Below are positions 45,072-54,041 of a stretch of DNA of 64,000 nt, one piece after another. The DNA lies in the NCBI GenBank assembly GCA_902775605.1, contig CACYNE010000004.1, positions 23,875 to 87,874 of the forward strand. Reading direction: 5' to 3'. The notes below the pieces were generated by a model. The model had not been told where the DNA came from. It did not search any database and worked only from the letters and a program-made list of their open reading frames with translations. Position numbers and translations under genes: made by a program. Position 1 is the first letter of the stretch. Every line of letters starts with the position of its first letter. Source of the DNA: an uncultured Prevotellaceae bacterium (GTDB lineage Bacteria; Bacteroidota; Bacteroidia; Bacteroidales; Bacteroidaceae).

Positions 45072-45690
45072 ACTCGGCGATTACAACACTCTGACCATCA
45101 TCCGTCGCGCTGATCAAGGCCTCTATCTAGAGGGCGACGAGCAAAGTGGTGACATTCTGTTGCCCAACCGCTATGTACCAGAAAATGCCAAGATTGGACA
45201 AGACTTAGAGGTATTTATCTATCTGGATCAGGACGAACGTCTCATTGCTACTACAGAACATCCGCTGGCCAAGGTTGGCGAATTTGCATGGATGGAATGT
45301 GCGTGGGTCAATGAATATGGAGCCTTTCTGAGATGGGGTCTGATGAAAGATCTCTTCTGTCCGTTCCGTGAACAGAAACAGCGCATGGAGAAAGGAAAGA
45401 GTTACTATGTCTATGTCATGGAGGATGAGCAAACACACCGCCTCATGGCAACTGCCAAGGTGGAACGTTATCAACAGAAAACTGGCTATGAACGCAGCCT
45501 TGACTTTGCAGAAGTACTGCTACGCTATCTATACGAACATGATGGCTTTTGCGAATTAGGTGACAAAAGCCCTGCCGAAGAGATTGCCACCCGCTTTGGT
45601 GTATCAAAGAAGATATATAAAAAAGCCATCGGCGATCTTTACCGCCGACGACTTATCAGTATTAAAGAAAACGGGATTCAGCTTGTCTAG
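45064..45690 (+). CDS. CvfB-like S1/winged-helix RNA-binding protein, short form
   Basis: This 208-residue protein starts with S1-like modules ([37 protein letters not shown]; a second in [20 protein letters not shown]) and ends in a winged-helix domain ([33 protein letters not shown]). This arrangement is that of CvfB/YitL proteins, which bind RNA and affect virulence-gene expression in Firmicutes. The usual protein is about 280 residues, so one S1-like module appears to be missing. It is the last gene of the operon and is followed by a strong terminator. Confidence 0.8.
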   Translation: MIKLGDYNTLTIIRRADQGLYLEGDEQSGDILLPNRYVPENAKIGQDLEVFIYLDQDERLIATTEHPLAKVGEFAWMECAWVNEYGAFLRWGLMKDLFCPFREQKQRMEKGKSYYVYVMEDEQTHRLMATAKVERYQQKTGYERSLDFAEVLLRYLYEHDGFCELGDKSPAEEIATRFGVSKKIYKKAIGDLYRRRLISIKENGIQLV

Positions 45691-45709
45691 CGAATCCCGT
45701 TATTTTTTA
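45670..45709. terminator. Bidirectional terminator between converging genes
   Basis: AACGGGATTC (45670-45679) pairs perfectly with GAATCCCGTT (45692-45701), followed by ATTTTTT. The stem includes the last codons and the loop includes the stop of the CvfB-like gene. On the minus strand it can also serve transcripts leaving the convergent gene. Confidence 0.8.
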
Positions 45710-46642
45710 GAATATCTTACCAACAATTCGGAAGTTCAACACTGGATAAACAGATATCTTTGAGATTGTCTTAAGCACCTTACCAGCATCTTCGCCAGCC
45801 CTATCTGCGTCAATTTTCTCATTCTGATAGGTTCCGTTAACCTTATCATAGGTAGGAACATAGATTTCTGGTTTGCCCCAGAGCTGAACACCAAGATCGA
45901 GTTGGTAGCCAATTCGGTTCTTAGGAACCGCACGGCCCATACCGATACCTACATAAGGACGGAAGTTCTTTACCTTGGCAATCGCTTCCACATTACCATT
46001 TTCCGCTGGGTTTGGAGTAAGGAAATAATCACCCAATTCACCACCAATCATTTTCAGCCCATACTTATCTACCACCGTACGCACATCTGATCCTGGATTA
46101 TTCTGTGCATAGATAATAGCATCATTATAAGCAGTTATAGGACGTAGGAAGCCATCCTCCTTATTATAGACAGATATAATATCCGATGGACCGAAATAAG
46201 CACCCGCAGTCACATGGAAACTGTTCAGGGCACCAAAAGGATAGACATCAATAAGGAAATGGAATGTGGTATTATTTAACTTTCCCTCAATATCCATATT
46301 ATTTGGCAGATTCCCACCAGGGAACTGGCTCAAGTCAACCGTTTGCCTACCAGCATTAGCCAACTTTGTATTCAAATCATTAATCTCACTCGTCAGTTCA
46401 GAAATCTTTTTATTTTTATCCTCTGTCTTCAAATCAATATCTTTGCCAATCTTTATCTTTGGCATAATATCTACACCGACACGAGCACCCAAATAGTCAT
46501 TGAACGTACCTGAGGCGTCAATAGAGATACCTGTAGTTCCTACCCCTACGCCTACGCCGAAATGAGGATCAAACAACCTCTGTGCTGAAGCTATTCCACA
46601 GGAGAAAAGCACTGCACTTGCAAAAATCAACAACTTTTTCAT
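45707..46642 (-). CDS. Outer-membrane beta-barrel protein with internal coiled coil
   Basis: Starting at ATG 46642 (MKKLLIFASAVLFSCGIASAQ) the protein has 311 residues; an upstream ATG at 46705 would precede the signal peptide with unrelated sequence and overlap the promoter. After the signal peptide come barrel-like strands (FGVGVGVGTTGISIDASG). Residues about 75-105 form a short coiled coil (NKKISELTSEINDLNTKLAN), and the rest has alternating strands ending in ISVYPVLNFRIVGKIF, with the terminal aromatic residue typical of outer-membrane barrels. Function is unknown; it resembles hypothetical barrel proteins of Prevotella. Confidence 0.75.
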   Translation of the reverse strand: MKKLLIFASAVLFSCGIASAQRLFDPHFGVGVGVGTTGISIDASGTFNDYLGARVGVDIMPKIKIGKDIDLKTEDKNKKISELTSEINDLNTKLANAGRQTVDLSQFPGGNLPNNMDIEGKLNNTTFHFLIDVYPFGALNSFHVTAGAYFGPSDIISVYNKEDGFLRPITAYNDAIIYAQNNPGSDVRTVVDKYGLKMIGGELGDYFLTPNPAENGNVEAIAKVKNFRPYVGIGMGRAVPKNRIGYQLDLGVQLWGKPEIYVPTYDKVNGTYQNEKIDADRAGEDAGKVLKTISKISVYPVLNFRIVGKIF

Positions 46643-46675
46643 AATAGTTATAGTTTTAAGTTTACATCTCGACTG

Positions 46676-46706
46676 CAAATATAAACAAAATATCCTAAAC
46701 CACAAA
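46676..46706 (-). promoter_or_regulatory. Promoter of the barrel protein gene
   Basis: TTTG (46703-46706), exactly 19 bases, TATATTTG (46676-46683) on the minus strand; full consensus. Confidence 0.8.
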
Positions 46707-46714
46707 CAAATATA

Positions 46715-46747
46715 ACAAAAAAAGGAAGCATGTGCTTCCTTTTTTTA
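46715..46747. terminator. Terminator of asnS
   Basis: AAAGGAAGCA/TGCTTCCTTT inverted repeat at 46721-46742 flanked by A and T runs, three bases from the asnS stop. Usable on both strands. Confidence 0.8.
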
Positions 46748-46749
46748 TT

Positions 46750-48189
46750 TTAGAACTCTGCGCTCTTCGGTGTTCTTGGGAAAGGTATCACGTCACGGAT
46801 GTTCTGCATACCTGTTACGAAAAGGATGAGACGCTCAAATCCAAGACCAAAACCTGCATGAGGACATGAGCCCCAACGGCGGGTGTCTATATACCACCAG
46901 AGGTGGGTCTGGTCCATTTCGCGACGATTAATCTCGCCCATCAGTTTGTCGTAGCTCTCCTCACGAACCGAGCCACCGATAATCTCACCAATCTGTGGGA
47001 AGAGCACATCAGTGCCCTGCATGGTGGGACCAGGAGCCACAGCACCCTTGTAACCTATTGAACCGCCATCGGCAGTATCCTGGTTCTGTTTCATATAGAA
47101 CGACTTAAAGGCACGAGGATAGTCAGTCATGATAACCGGCTTCTTGAAGTGCTCCTCTACCAGATAGCGCTCATGCTCTGAAGCGAGGTCATCGCCCCAG
47201 TTGCAGGGGAACTCAAACTTCTTACCATTCTTGATAGCCTCCTGAAGGATGTTGATACCTTCTGTGTAAGGCAGACGAACGAATGTCTCCTTGAGCACAC
47301 CCTCCAATCGCTGAATCAGAGTTTTATCAATCATCTTGTTCAGGAACTCCAGATCATCCTTACAGTTGTCAAGAGCCCAACGAACACAATACTTAATGAA
47401 GTCTTCCTCAAGGTCCATCAACTCTTCCTGGTCGAGGAAAGCAACCTCAGGCTCTACCATCCAGAACTCAGCCAAGTGGCGAGGAGTATTACTATTCTCT
47501 GCACGGAAAGTGGGACCGAAGGTGTAGATAGAACCAAGCGCTGTGGCGCCAAGCTCACCCTCAAGCTGACCAGATACGGTAAGTGAGGTCTGCTCGCCGA
47601 AGAAATCGTCATCGTAGATAATCTTACCGTTTTCGTCTTTCTTCAGATCGTAGAGGTTCTTGGTGGTTACTTGGAACATATTTCCGGCACCCTCACAATC
47701 ACTGGCGGTAATCAGTGGGGTATGGAAATAGTAGAAACCATGCTCATGGAAATAGGTATGGATAGCCATTGCCATATTGTGGCGAATACGCATCACAGCA
47801 CCAAAAGTATTGGTACGCAGACGCATGTGAGCATTCTTACGCATAGCCTCAAATGACTGTCCCTTTTTCTGCATGGGATAATCATTGCCGCAGAGGCCAT
47901 AAACTACCAAGTTTGTTGCCTGAATCTCACTACTCTGACCGGCGCCCTGACTCTCTACCAAGGTTCCTTCAGCACAAATACATGCACCTGTTGTGATATC
48001 TTTCAGAAGCTGCTCATCAAACTTTGCAGGATCAACCACCACCTGTACATTATTGATAGTTGAACCATCATTCAATGCAATAAAATCCACAGCTTTAGAA
48101 GAGCGATGCGTGCGCACCCAACCCTTCACACATACTTCTTTTCCATATTCAGTGCTTTTCAGCACGTCAATTACCTTTGTACGTTTCAT
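46750..48189 (-). CDS. asnS: Asparagine-tRNA ligase
   Basis: This 479-residue class IIb aminoacyl-tRNA synthetase charges tRNA-Asn with asparagine. The N-terminal OB-fold anticodon domain ([20 protein letters not shown]) is followed by the class II core with motif 2 [20 protein letters not shown] near 235 and motif 3 GFGLGFERL near 450. The start is ATG 48189 ([10 protein letters not shown]); a TTG two codons upstream is not needed. It is probably cotranscribed with the pseudouridine synthase gene that ends 20 bases upstream. Between them lies TGATAATTGATTATTGACA, a low-complexity sequence frequent between Bacteroidetes genes. Confidence 0.97.
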   Translation of the reverse strand: MKRTKVIDVLKSTEYGKEVCVKGWVRTHRSSKAVDFIALNDGSTINNVQVVVDPAKFDEQLLKDITTGACICAEGTLVESQGAGQSSEIQATNLVVYGLCGNDYPMQKKGQSFEAMRKNAHMRLRTNTFGAVMRIRHNMAMAIHTYFHEHGFYYFHTPLITASDCEGAGNMFQVTTKNLYDLKKDENGKIIYDDDFFGEQTSLTVSGQLEGELGATALGSIYTFGPTFRAENSNTPRHLAEFWMVEPEVAFLDQEELMDLEEDFIKYCVRWALDNCKDDLEFLNKMIDKTLIQRLEGVLKETFVRLPYTEGINILQEAIKNGKKFEFPCNWGDDLASEHERYLVEEHFKKPVIMTDYPRAFKSFYMKQNQDTADGGSIGYKGAVAPGPTMQGTDVLFPQIGEIIGGSVREESYDKLMGEINRREMDQTHLWWYIDTRRWGSCPHAGFGLGFERLILFVTGMQNIRDVIPFPRTPKSAEF

Positions 48190-48209
48190 TGTCAATAATC
48201 AATTATCAA

Positions 48210-49625
48210 TTACTCGTAAGCACCCATGCGCAGACGGTCAACTTCCTCCTCTGTGAGGTAGCGCCAGTCACCGCGACGCAGGTTCTTCTTTGTAAGTCCA
48301 GCAAACTGTACGCGATCCAACTTAAGCACTTTATAACCAAAGCTCTCAAAGATACGACGAACGATACGGTTCTTGCCAGAGTGAATTTCAATACCCACCT
48401 GCTTCTTATCTACGGGATCTGCATATTCAATAGCGTCGGCCTTAATCTCACCATCTTCAAGAGTAATACCCTCGGCAATCTGCTGAATATCGTGAGCCGT
48501 CACATTGCGATCCAGATAAACATGATAAATCTTCTTCTTCAGATATTTGGGATGAGTCAACTTAGAAGCCAAATCGCCATCATTGGTAAGCAACAGCACA
48601 CCGGTAGTATTGCGGTCGAGACGGCCTACGGGATAGATTCGCTCAGGACAAGCATTCTTCACGAGATCCATCACAGTCTTACGCTGCTGAGGATCATCAC
48701 TTGTGGTCACATAGTCCTTTGGCTTATTAAGCAGCACATAGACCTTCTTCTCAAGAGATACTGTATCATCGTGGAACTTCACGACATCTGTACGCATCAC
48801 CTTGGTGCCCAACTCTGTTACAATCTCTCCATTAACAGTAACCACACCTGCCTGGATGAACTCATCGGCCTCACGACGGCTACAAACTCCGGCATTAGCC
48901 AGGAACTTATTCAAACGAATGGGCTCATTCGGGTCGAAGTTTACCTCTTTATACTCAATACGCTTCTTCATTGAGTACTTTGCATTGGGATCATAGTCGG
49001 CTGTACGCTGACGATAACCACCCTGCTGAGGACGCTGACCATAGCCACCACGCTGCTGGTAACCACCCTGCTGAGGACGCTGACCATAGCCACCACGCTG
49101 CTGATAACCGCCCTGCTGAGGACGCTGACCATAACCACCACGCTGCTGGTAGCCACCCTGCTGAGGACGCTGACCATAACCACCGCGCTGCTGGTAGCCA
49201 CCCTGCTGACGAGGCTGATAACCGCCACGCTGATAGTCACCACGTGACTGACCATACTCACCCTGTGACTGGCGAGGCTGATAACCCTGTTCGTCGCCAT
49301 CCTGATTGTAGCGAGGACGATAGCCACCTTGCTGGCGAGACTGATAGCCACCATTATTATAGCCATTATTTGTACGTGGACGATAAGGGCGCTGAGGAGC
49401 CTGACTCTGCAAGCCTGCACCAAAGCCCTCAGGACGGAAACCACCCTCTTCATCCTGCGAATGTTTGTTGTAACTAGGGCGCTCATATGAGTTCACTGGG
49501 CGCTGTGTGTGAATACGTGGACGGGGTGAACGTCCTACCGGACGGAACTCTTTCTGGTAACCTTCGCGGCTAGCACTGCTGTCCACCTGCTTCTCTTCTT
49601 GTTTCTTCTCGTTTTCAAAATCCAT
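48210..49625 (-). CDS. rRNA pseudouridine synthase (RsuA/RluB family) with long Gln/Gly/Arg-rich N-terminus
   Basis: The C-terminal 240 residues are a normal RluB/RsuA enzyme: an S4 RNA-binding domain (GVCSRREADEFIQAGVVTVN near 253) and the catalytic domain with the active-site Asp in YPVGRLDRNTTG near 325. It converts a specific uridine in rRNA to pseudouridine. The N-terminal 230 residues are disordered and very rich in Gln, Gly, Arg and Tyr, including four perfect-length 15-residue repeats of the type GGYGQRPQQGGYQQR. RGG/YG-rich tails bind RNA and can phase-separate in other proteins; here that is inference. The start at 49625 (MDFENEKKQEEKQ) is the only sensible one. Confidence 0.9.
   Translation of the reverse strand: MDFENEKKQEEKQVDSSASREGYQKEFRPVGRSPRPRIHTQRPVNSYERPSYNKHSQDEEGGFRPEGFGAGLQSQAPQRPYRPRTNNGYNNGGYQSRQQGGYRPRYNQDGDEQGYQPRQSQGEYGQSRGDYQRGGYQPRQQGGYQQRGGYGQRPQQGGYQQRGGYGQRPQQGGYQQRGGYGQRPQQGGYQQRGGYGQRPQQGGYRQRTADYDPNAKYSMKKRIEYKEVNFDPNEPIRLNKFLANAGVCSRREADEFIQAGVVTVNGEIVTELGTKVMRTDVVKFHDDTVSLEKKVYVLLNKPKDYVTTSDDPQQRKTVMDLVKNACPERIYPVGRLDRNTTGVLLLTNDGDLASKLTHPKYLKKKIYHVYLDRNVTAHDIQQIAEGITLEDGEIKADAIEYADPVDKKQVGIEIHSGKNRIVRRIFESFGYKVLKLDRVQFAGLTKKNLRRGDWRYLTEEEVDRLRMGAYE
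49015..49194. repeat. Four tandem 45-bp repeats coding the QG-rich segment
   Basis: Units begin TAACCACCCTGCTGAGG (plus strand) at 49015, 49060, 49105 and 49150, each 45 bases with a few synonymous changes. Partial units flank the array. Repeat number could change by slippage or recombination without a frameshift. Confidence 0.9.
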
Positions 49626-49687
49626 AATCTTATTTCTTTTTTAATTAGGTTGATAATGCCTCACGGCTTTACATTATTTATTAGTTA

Positions 49688-51049
49688 TTATATGCCAGTA
49701 TAGTTCCATGGAGTGATAGCCATCAACTCCTTTTTCACGTCTTCACTCACTTCTAAAGTCTGGATGAACTCGTGAATTGTCTGTTCATCCATTTTCTTAT
49801 TAGTACGAGTCAACGCTTTCAATGTCTCATAAGGATTGGGATAGGCTTCACGGCGCAGAATAGTTTGAATAGCTTCTGCAACGACAGCCCAAGTACTCTC
49901 CAAATCCTCGTGCAACTTGTCCTCATTAAGAATCAGCTTGCGCAGACCTTTCAGAGTGCTCTGGAAAGCAATTAAAGCATGTCCCATAGGCACACCCACG
50001 TTACGAAGCACTGTAGAATCTGTCAAGTCACGCTGCAAACGACTGATAGGCAATTTCTGTGCCAAGAAAGCCAAAATAGCATTAGCAATACCAAGATTAC
50101 CCTCACTATTCTCATAATCAATGGGATTCACCTTATGAGGCATTGCACTCGAACCTACCTCACCCTTCTTGATCTTCTGTTTGAAATAATCCATTGAGAT
50201 ATACATCCAGAAGTCGCGATCCAGGTCGATCACAATCGTATTGATACGCTTCATTGCATCAAAGATTGCTGCCAACCAGTCATAATTGGAAATCTGAGTG
50301 GTATACTGCTCACGCTCCAAACCAAGTTTTTCACTAACAAACTGATTTCCGAATTCACGCCAGTCATACTGTGGATAAGCCACATGATGAGCGTTATAAT
50401 TACCTGTTGCACCACCGAACTTTGCCGTTACGGGAACATCCTTCAGAGCGTTCAACTGCTCTTCCAAACGATATACATACACCATAATCTCCTTGCCAAG
50501 GCGAGTTGGAGATGCAGGCTGACCATGTGTCTTAGCCAACATCGCCACGTTTTTCCACTCTTCGGCATAATCATGTAACTGCTCAATCAATTCCTCAATA
50601 AGAGGTACATATACATGCTCCAATGCCTCCTTAATAGAAAGGGGAACGCTGGTATTGTTAATATCCTGAGAGGTTAAACCAAAGTGAATAAACTCCTTAA
50701 AGGAAGACAAATCGACAGACTTACTCGCAGCAATAGCATCAATCTTCTCCTTAATAAAATACTCCACAGCCTTCACGTCGTGATTAGTCACAGACTCAAT
50801 CTCCTTCACGCGAGCAGCATCCTGTTCGCTGAAGTTGCGATAAATGTCACGAAGTGATTCTAAGAGACTATGGTCAAAGTTCTCCAGTTGAGGCAGAGGC
50901 AACTCGCACAACGCAATAAAGTATTCTATTTCAACTCTAACGCGATAACGAATCAAAGCATACTCCGAAAAATAGTCTGCCAGCTCTACGGTCTTGTTTC
51001 TGTATCGGCCATCAATAGGCGAGATGGCGGTCAGTACGTCCAGTTCCAT
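49688..51049 (-). CDS. purB: Adenylosuccinate lyase
   Basis: This 453-residue enzyme of the fumarase/aspartase superfamily acts twice in purine synthesis, splitting fumarate from SAICAR and from adenylosuccinate. The signature GSSAMPHKVNPIDYENSEG lies near 295. The N-terminal SPIDGRYRNKT and catalytic His regions (KTHGQPASPTRLGKEI near 160; FGLTSQDINN near 120) are intact. It has its own promoter and stands between tRNA-Val and the pseudouridine synthase gene. The C-terminal sequence ends ELMAITPWNYTGI. Confidence 0.96.
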   Translation of the reverse strand: MELDVLTAISPIDGRYRNKTVELADYFSEYALIRYRVRVEIEYFIALCELPLPQLENFDHSLLESLRDIYRNFSEQDAARVKEIESVTNHDVKAVEYFIKEKIDAIAASKSVDLSSFKEFIHFGLTSQDINNTSVPLSIKEALEHVYVPLIEELIEQLHDYAEEWKNVAMLAKTHGQPASPTRLGKEIMVYVYRLEEQLNALKDVPVTAKFGGATGNYNAHHVAYPQYDWREFGNQFVSEKLGLEREQYTTQISNYDWLAAIFDAMKRINTIVIDLDRDFWMYISMDYFKQKIKKGEVGSSAMPHKVNPIDYENSEGNLGIANAILAFLAQKLPISRLQRDLTDSTVLRNVGVPMGHALIAFQSTLKGLRKLILNEDKLHEDLESTWAVVAEAIQTILRREAYPNPYETLKALTRTNKKMDEQTIHEFIQTLEVSEDVKKELMAITPWNYTGI

Positions 51050-51105
51050 TGCTTTTCTTAATACCTTATTATACTATATATAGTTCATTCTCATCAACGA
51101 GAGTG

Positions 51106-51113
51106 CAAAGGTA
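51106..51113 (-). promoter_or_regulatory. purB promoter -7 box
   Basis: TACCTTTG on the minus strand with a TTTG about 21 bases upstream, 57 bases before the purB start. Confidence 0.6.
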
Positions 51114-51192
51114 CGAAAAAAAGGTGAAATGCGACAAATGAAACGAGAAGAATTTACCACTCCAAATGGATTTTTTTGATATTTAACAAAAA

Positions 51193-51216
51193 AGAGTTCC
51201 AATTTCTTGGAACTCT
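51193..51216 (-). terminator. Terminator of tRNA-Val
   Basis: AGAGTTCCAA and TTGGAACTCT pair perfectly around TTTC (GAAA in the RNA); on the minus strand a run of T follows. It is four bases from the tRNA 3' end. Confidence 0.85.
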
Positions 51217-51220
51217 CTTG

Positions 51221-51295
51221 TGGGCGTTGACGGATTCGAACCGCCGACCCTCTGCTTGTAAGGCAGATGCTCTAAACCAACTGAGCTAAACGCCC
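51221..51295 (-). tRNA. tRNA-Val (anticodon UAC)
   Basis: On the minus strand, acceptor GGGCGTT/AACGCCC, D-arm AGCTCAGTTGGTTTAGAGC, anticodon arm CTGCC-TTACAAG region with TAC in the loop, T-arm GGCGGTTCGAATCCGTC, and discriminator A. CCA is not encoded. Confidence 0.96.
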
Positions 51296-51336
51296 TTTTT
51301 CTTTTGCTTTACTTTGTTGTTTCTTGTAAGCGGGTG

Positions 51337-51344
51337 CAAAGGTA
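51337..51344 (-). promoter_or_regulatory. tRNA-Val promoter -7 box
   Basis: TACCTTTG on the minus strand, TTTG 20 bases upstream, and the tRNA start 41 bases downstream. Confidence 0.65.
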
Positions 51345-51489
51345 CGGACTTTTTTTGAAACCACCAAATATTTTCTCAACTTTTTTATCAGAAAAATGCA
51401 TTTTTCTTGTTTTTAGCCCAAATTCAAGGATAATTAAGCAAAAACCAAGAGATAAAGGAGAAGACAACCCCCTTCAAGTGTCACAAGAG

Positions 51490-51526
51490 AAATTGCCATG
51501 TAGGACAAGAACCTACATGGCAATTT
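51490..51526. terminator. Terminator of the lipoprotein gene
   Basis: A perfect 15-bp stem (AAATTGCCATGTAGG with CCTACATGGCAATTT) around a 7-base loop, 23 bases after the lipoprotein stop. Confidence 0.8.
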
Positions 51527-51548
51527 TATAGAGTTTTAAGATTCGAAA

Positions 51549-52706
51549 TTACTCGTTGCTACCACCTGAGTGAACAATAATGGGTTCTTCTGAACCACTG
51601 TCTGCACTATCATAAGTAACGTCAGCAGAAACCTTACCATAAGTAGTAGCCTGGAAAGACTTATTACCGCACTTGAATGTATAAGTCTTTGTCACCTGTT
51701 TAATTACATATGAACCAGCAGCAGGACTATCAATAACAGTCTTAGCATTATTCTGACGTTTGGCAACACCCAGAAGAGCCTTAAGGAACTTGTAAAGAAT
51801 AGACTTCTTATTAGTGATGGTGGTATCGAAACCAACATACTTTTTATAAGAAATAGTATTCTTACCAGCAGTCAGAGAACCAGTGGTCAAAACCGTATTA
51901 TCTTTCTGAACCTTGGTAACTGAGGTTTTCAAGATGATACTCCAAATTGAGAAGTGCTGGAGGTTTGCAGAAAGAACGTTGTCTTTAAAAGCCACATTAT
52001 TAGCTGACTTACCATCCTTGTCTAATACATCAAACTCCAAACCATCTTCTGCCTCAGGAATTTTTACTGTTACAGGAATACCGTCACCAGCGAAAGTAAC
52101 ACCATCAGGAGTACAGTTCAGGGCATAAGGAGCAACATAGCCCTCAGAGCTACCTGCTTTATACTCGTCTCCCTCTTCAGGATCACCATAAGTACCAGCA
52201 GCAGGAGTATACACCACAATAGAATAACCCTCAGAATCGTCACCAGAAGCAACAGTTGAAGAAGTAGTTCCCAATGTAGCAACAACGCCATCAGACTCGC
52301 CCTGGTTACCAGTAGAGTTAGTCACATCAGTAGTAGCCGCAACAGCAGGTGAAACAGGCGTAGGAGCAGCAACAAGTGCAACATCCAAAGTAACGACATT
52401 ACGGCTACCGAAATCTACATCAATAGTCTGATCCAAATAACCAGCCTTAGTGATTGTCAGCTTACCCTTAGCGGCAGCACCTTCCAAGGTATATACATTA
52501 CCTGCACCAGCAGTTAAAGTCTTTGTACCATACTTTACAGTAGCACCAGGCTGATTAACAACGACCATCAGGACCTTTGGAGAAGCCTTATCGATATCAA
52601 CAGTCTCTGTTACAACCGTATCTGCCTCTTTGTGGCAAGACGTAGCTGTCATCATCAAACCGAATCCACAAGCCAGGATAGCGGCACTTTTAAAAAACTT
52701 TTTCAT
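51549..52706 (-). CDS. Uncharacterised lipoprotein with PEGA-like domain
   Basis: Starting at ATG 52706 (MKKFFKSAAILACGFGLMM) this 385-residue protein has lipobox TATSC. Residues about 45-115 resemble a PEGA-type or Ig-like surface domain (VVVNQPGATVKYGTKTLTAG, GKLTITKAGYLDQTIDVDF). A Thr/Ser/Gly-rich linker follows, then a beta-rich region (GVTFAGDGIPVTVKIPEAED) and an end rich in Ser, Asp and Glu. It lies 24 bases downstream of an ompA-type gene and is probably cotranscribed, so it may act at the outer membrane with that protein. No specific function is recognised. Confidence 0.75.
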   Translation of the reverse strand: MKKFFKSAAILACGFGLMMTATSCHKEADTVVTETVDIDKASPKVLMVVVNQPGATVKYGTKTLTAGAGNVYTLEGAAAKGKLTITKAGYLDQTIDVDFGSRNVVTLDVALVAAPTPVSPAVAATTDVTNSTGNQGESDGVVATLGTTSSTVASGDDSEGYSIVVYTPAAGTYGDPEEGDEYKAGSSEGYVAPYALNCTPDGVTFAGDGIPVTVKIPEAEDGLEFDVLDKDGKSANNVAFKDNVLSANLQHFSIWSIILKTSVTKVQKDNTVLTTGSLTAGKNTISYKKYVGFDTTITNKKSILYKFLKALLGVAKRQNNAKTVIDSPAAGSYVIKQVTKTYTFKCGNKSFQATTYGKVSADVTYDSADSGSEEPIIVHSGGSNE

Positions 52707-52730
52707 ATTCCTCAATTCCTTTTTTTTAAA

Positions 52731-53888
52731 TTACTTAATCTCAACAGTTGCACGACGGTTGTAAGAGATAGGATTCAGAGTGTTTACACCACCTGCAGCC
52801 ACAACCTCAATCTGGCTCTCAGCGACACCCATCTTAACAAGTTCGTTCTTAACGGTCTCAGCACGCTTCTCAGACAGAGTCTGGTTGAAGCTTGCACTAC
52901 CAGTCTTAGAGTCAGCATAACCAGTAACAACTACCTTCTGGTTGTTATCCTTAGCAATCTCAGCCAAAGCCTTCAGGTTAACGAGATCCTTCTTTGAAGC
53001 CACCTTAGACTTGCCAATATTGAAGAACACTGATACAGGAGCAGCAGCAACCTCCTTCACGGTAACAGCAGCAGCTGTAGCCTCGGGGCACTTATGATTC
53101 TTAATCAGATTGTTCAGACGGTTGTTCTCGGCGTTAGCGTCAGCAAGCTGAGCGTTAAGAGCGTCGAGCTGGCTCTGATGGAGGGCTTTGATAGCATCCA
53201 CATCGGGAACCTTGTTCCAAGTAGCCTTACCCAGGTTGAAGGTCAGACCAACCTCTGCAGAGAAGTAGCGATCAGCGGTTGAAATGCTGGTAGCATAGTT
53301 GTCATGAGAAGTAGCGGTACCCTCCATATCATCGTCGAGGATATTGAAGCCCAAGTCGAAGTTAACAGCAATGTTACGAGAGAGTTTCCAAGTGTTCAAC
53401 AAACCGAGGCTTGCACCGTGAGCATAGATATTCTTGTCACAGTTACGCAGAATGCCTACACCAGCATAAGGAATAAAATTCCAAACGCGGTTCTCGTTGT
53501 AACCACAAAGCATGTTGCTCAAGTTGAACAGAACCTGCTCCTGAGCATTCCAGAACTTCATAGCATTTGAACTAGCATCTTCAGTGAGAACTGAACGACC
53601 CCAAATGCCAGTCACCTTTGTGCGGAGACCCAGACCAGGAGTAAACCACTTACCAATAGCAACAGATGCTCCAAGGTTACGACGGAAATCCTTCAGAGGG
53701 CTCTTAGAGAAACCCAGTCCCTTCTCTTCATTAGAATAGAATGCGTCGTAAGCAACGTCAGCAGAAATGAACCAGTTGCTCCAGAAAGAGTTAGTAGCAA
53801 CACTGTACTTCAGTTCTGGAGTTTCATCCTGTGCCATACCGGCTACAGAAAAGCTAGCAAGAGCCAGCACCATAAAAAACTTTTTCAT
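52731..53888 (-). CDS. OmpA-family outer-membrane protein
   Basis: This 385-residue protein has a signal peptide (MKKFFMVLALASFSVAGMAQ), an N-terminal beta barrel (residues 25-230, with strands such as FSAEVGLTFNLGKATWNKV), a short coiled coil (LHQSQLDALNAQLADANAEN) and a C-terminal OmpA-like peptidoglycan-binding domain (VFFNIGKSKVASKKDLVNLK, VVVTGYADSKTGSASFNQTL, SEKRAETVKNELVKMGV). It links the outer membrane to the cell wall and is usually abundant. It has a consensus promoter and is followed by a lipoprotein gene. Confidence 0.93.
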   Translation of the reverse strand: MKKFFMVLALASFSVAGMAQDETPELKYSVATNSFWSNWFISADVAYDAFYSNEEKGLGFSKSPLKDFRRNLGASVAIGKWFTPGLGLRTKVTGIWGRSVLTEDASSNAMKFWNAQEQVLFNLSNMLCGYNENRVWNFIPYAGVGILRNCDKNIYAHGASLGLLNTWKLSRNIAVNFDLGFNILDDDMEGTATSHDNYATSISTADRYFSAEVGLTFNLGKATWNKVPDVDAIKALHQSQLDALNAQLADANAENNRLNNLIKNHKCPEATAAAVTVKEVAAAPVSVFFNIGKSKVASKKDLVNLKALAEIAKDNNQKVVVTGYADSKTGSASFNQTLSEKRAETVKNELVKMGVAESQIEVVAAGGVNTLNPISYNRRATVEIK

Positions 53889-53933
53889 ACAATTTTAGTA
53901 TTTTATAAAAACAATAATATCCATAACTCGGTG

Positions 53934-53964
53934 CAAAAGTAGATAAATTATTTTAAACTTCCAA
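53934..53964 (-). promoter_or_regulatory. Promoter of the ompA-type gene
   Basis: TACTTTTG (53934-53941) on the minus strand with TTG about 20 bases upstream. Confidence 0.7.
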
Positions 53965-54041
53965 CATTTTGTGCAATAAATTGCACTTTTATCATTAAAA
54001 AATATTGAAAAAGGTCAATTTTACACATTTTTAGTTGCTTT

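Noticed and set aside
48971-49477. Plus-strand frame of 168 codons rich in His, Asp and Ala repeats
   Set aside because: It is the antisense of the 45-bp repeats coding for the Gln/Gly-rich tail of the pseudouridine synthase; the repeat keeps several frames open.
53889-54041. Hidden small gene between mutL and the ompA-type gene
   Set aside because: Only an A+T-rich leader and promoter are visible; no frame with a start and coding character.
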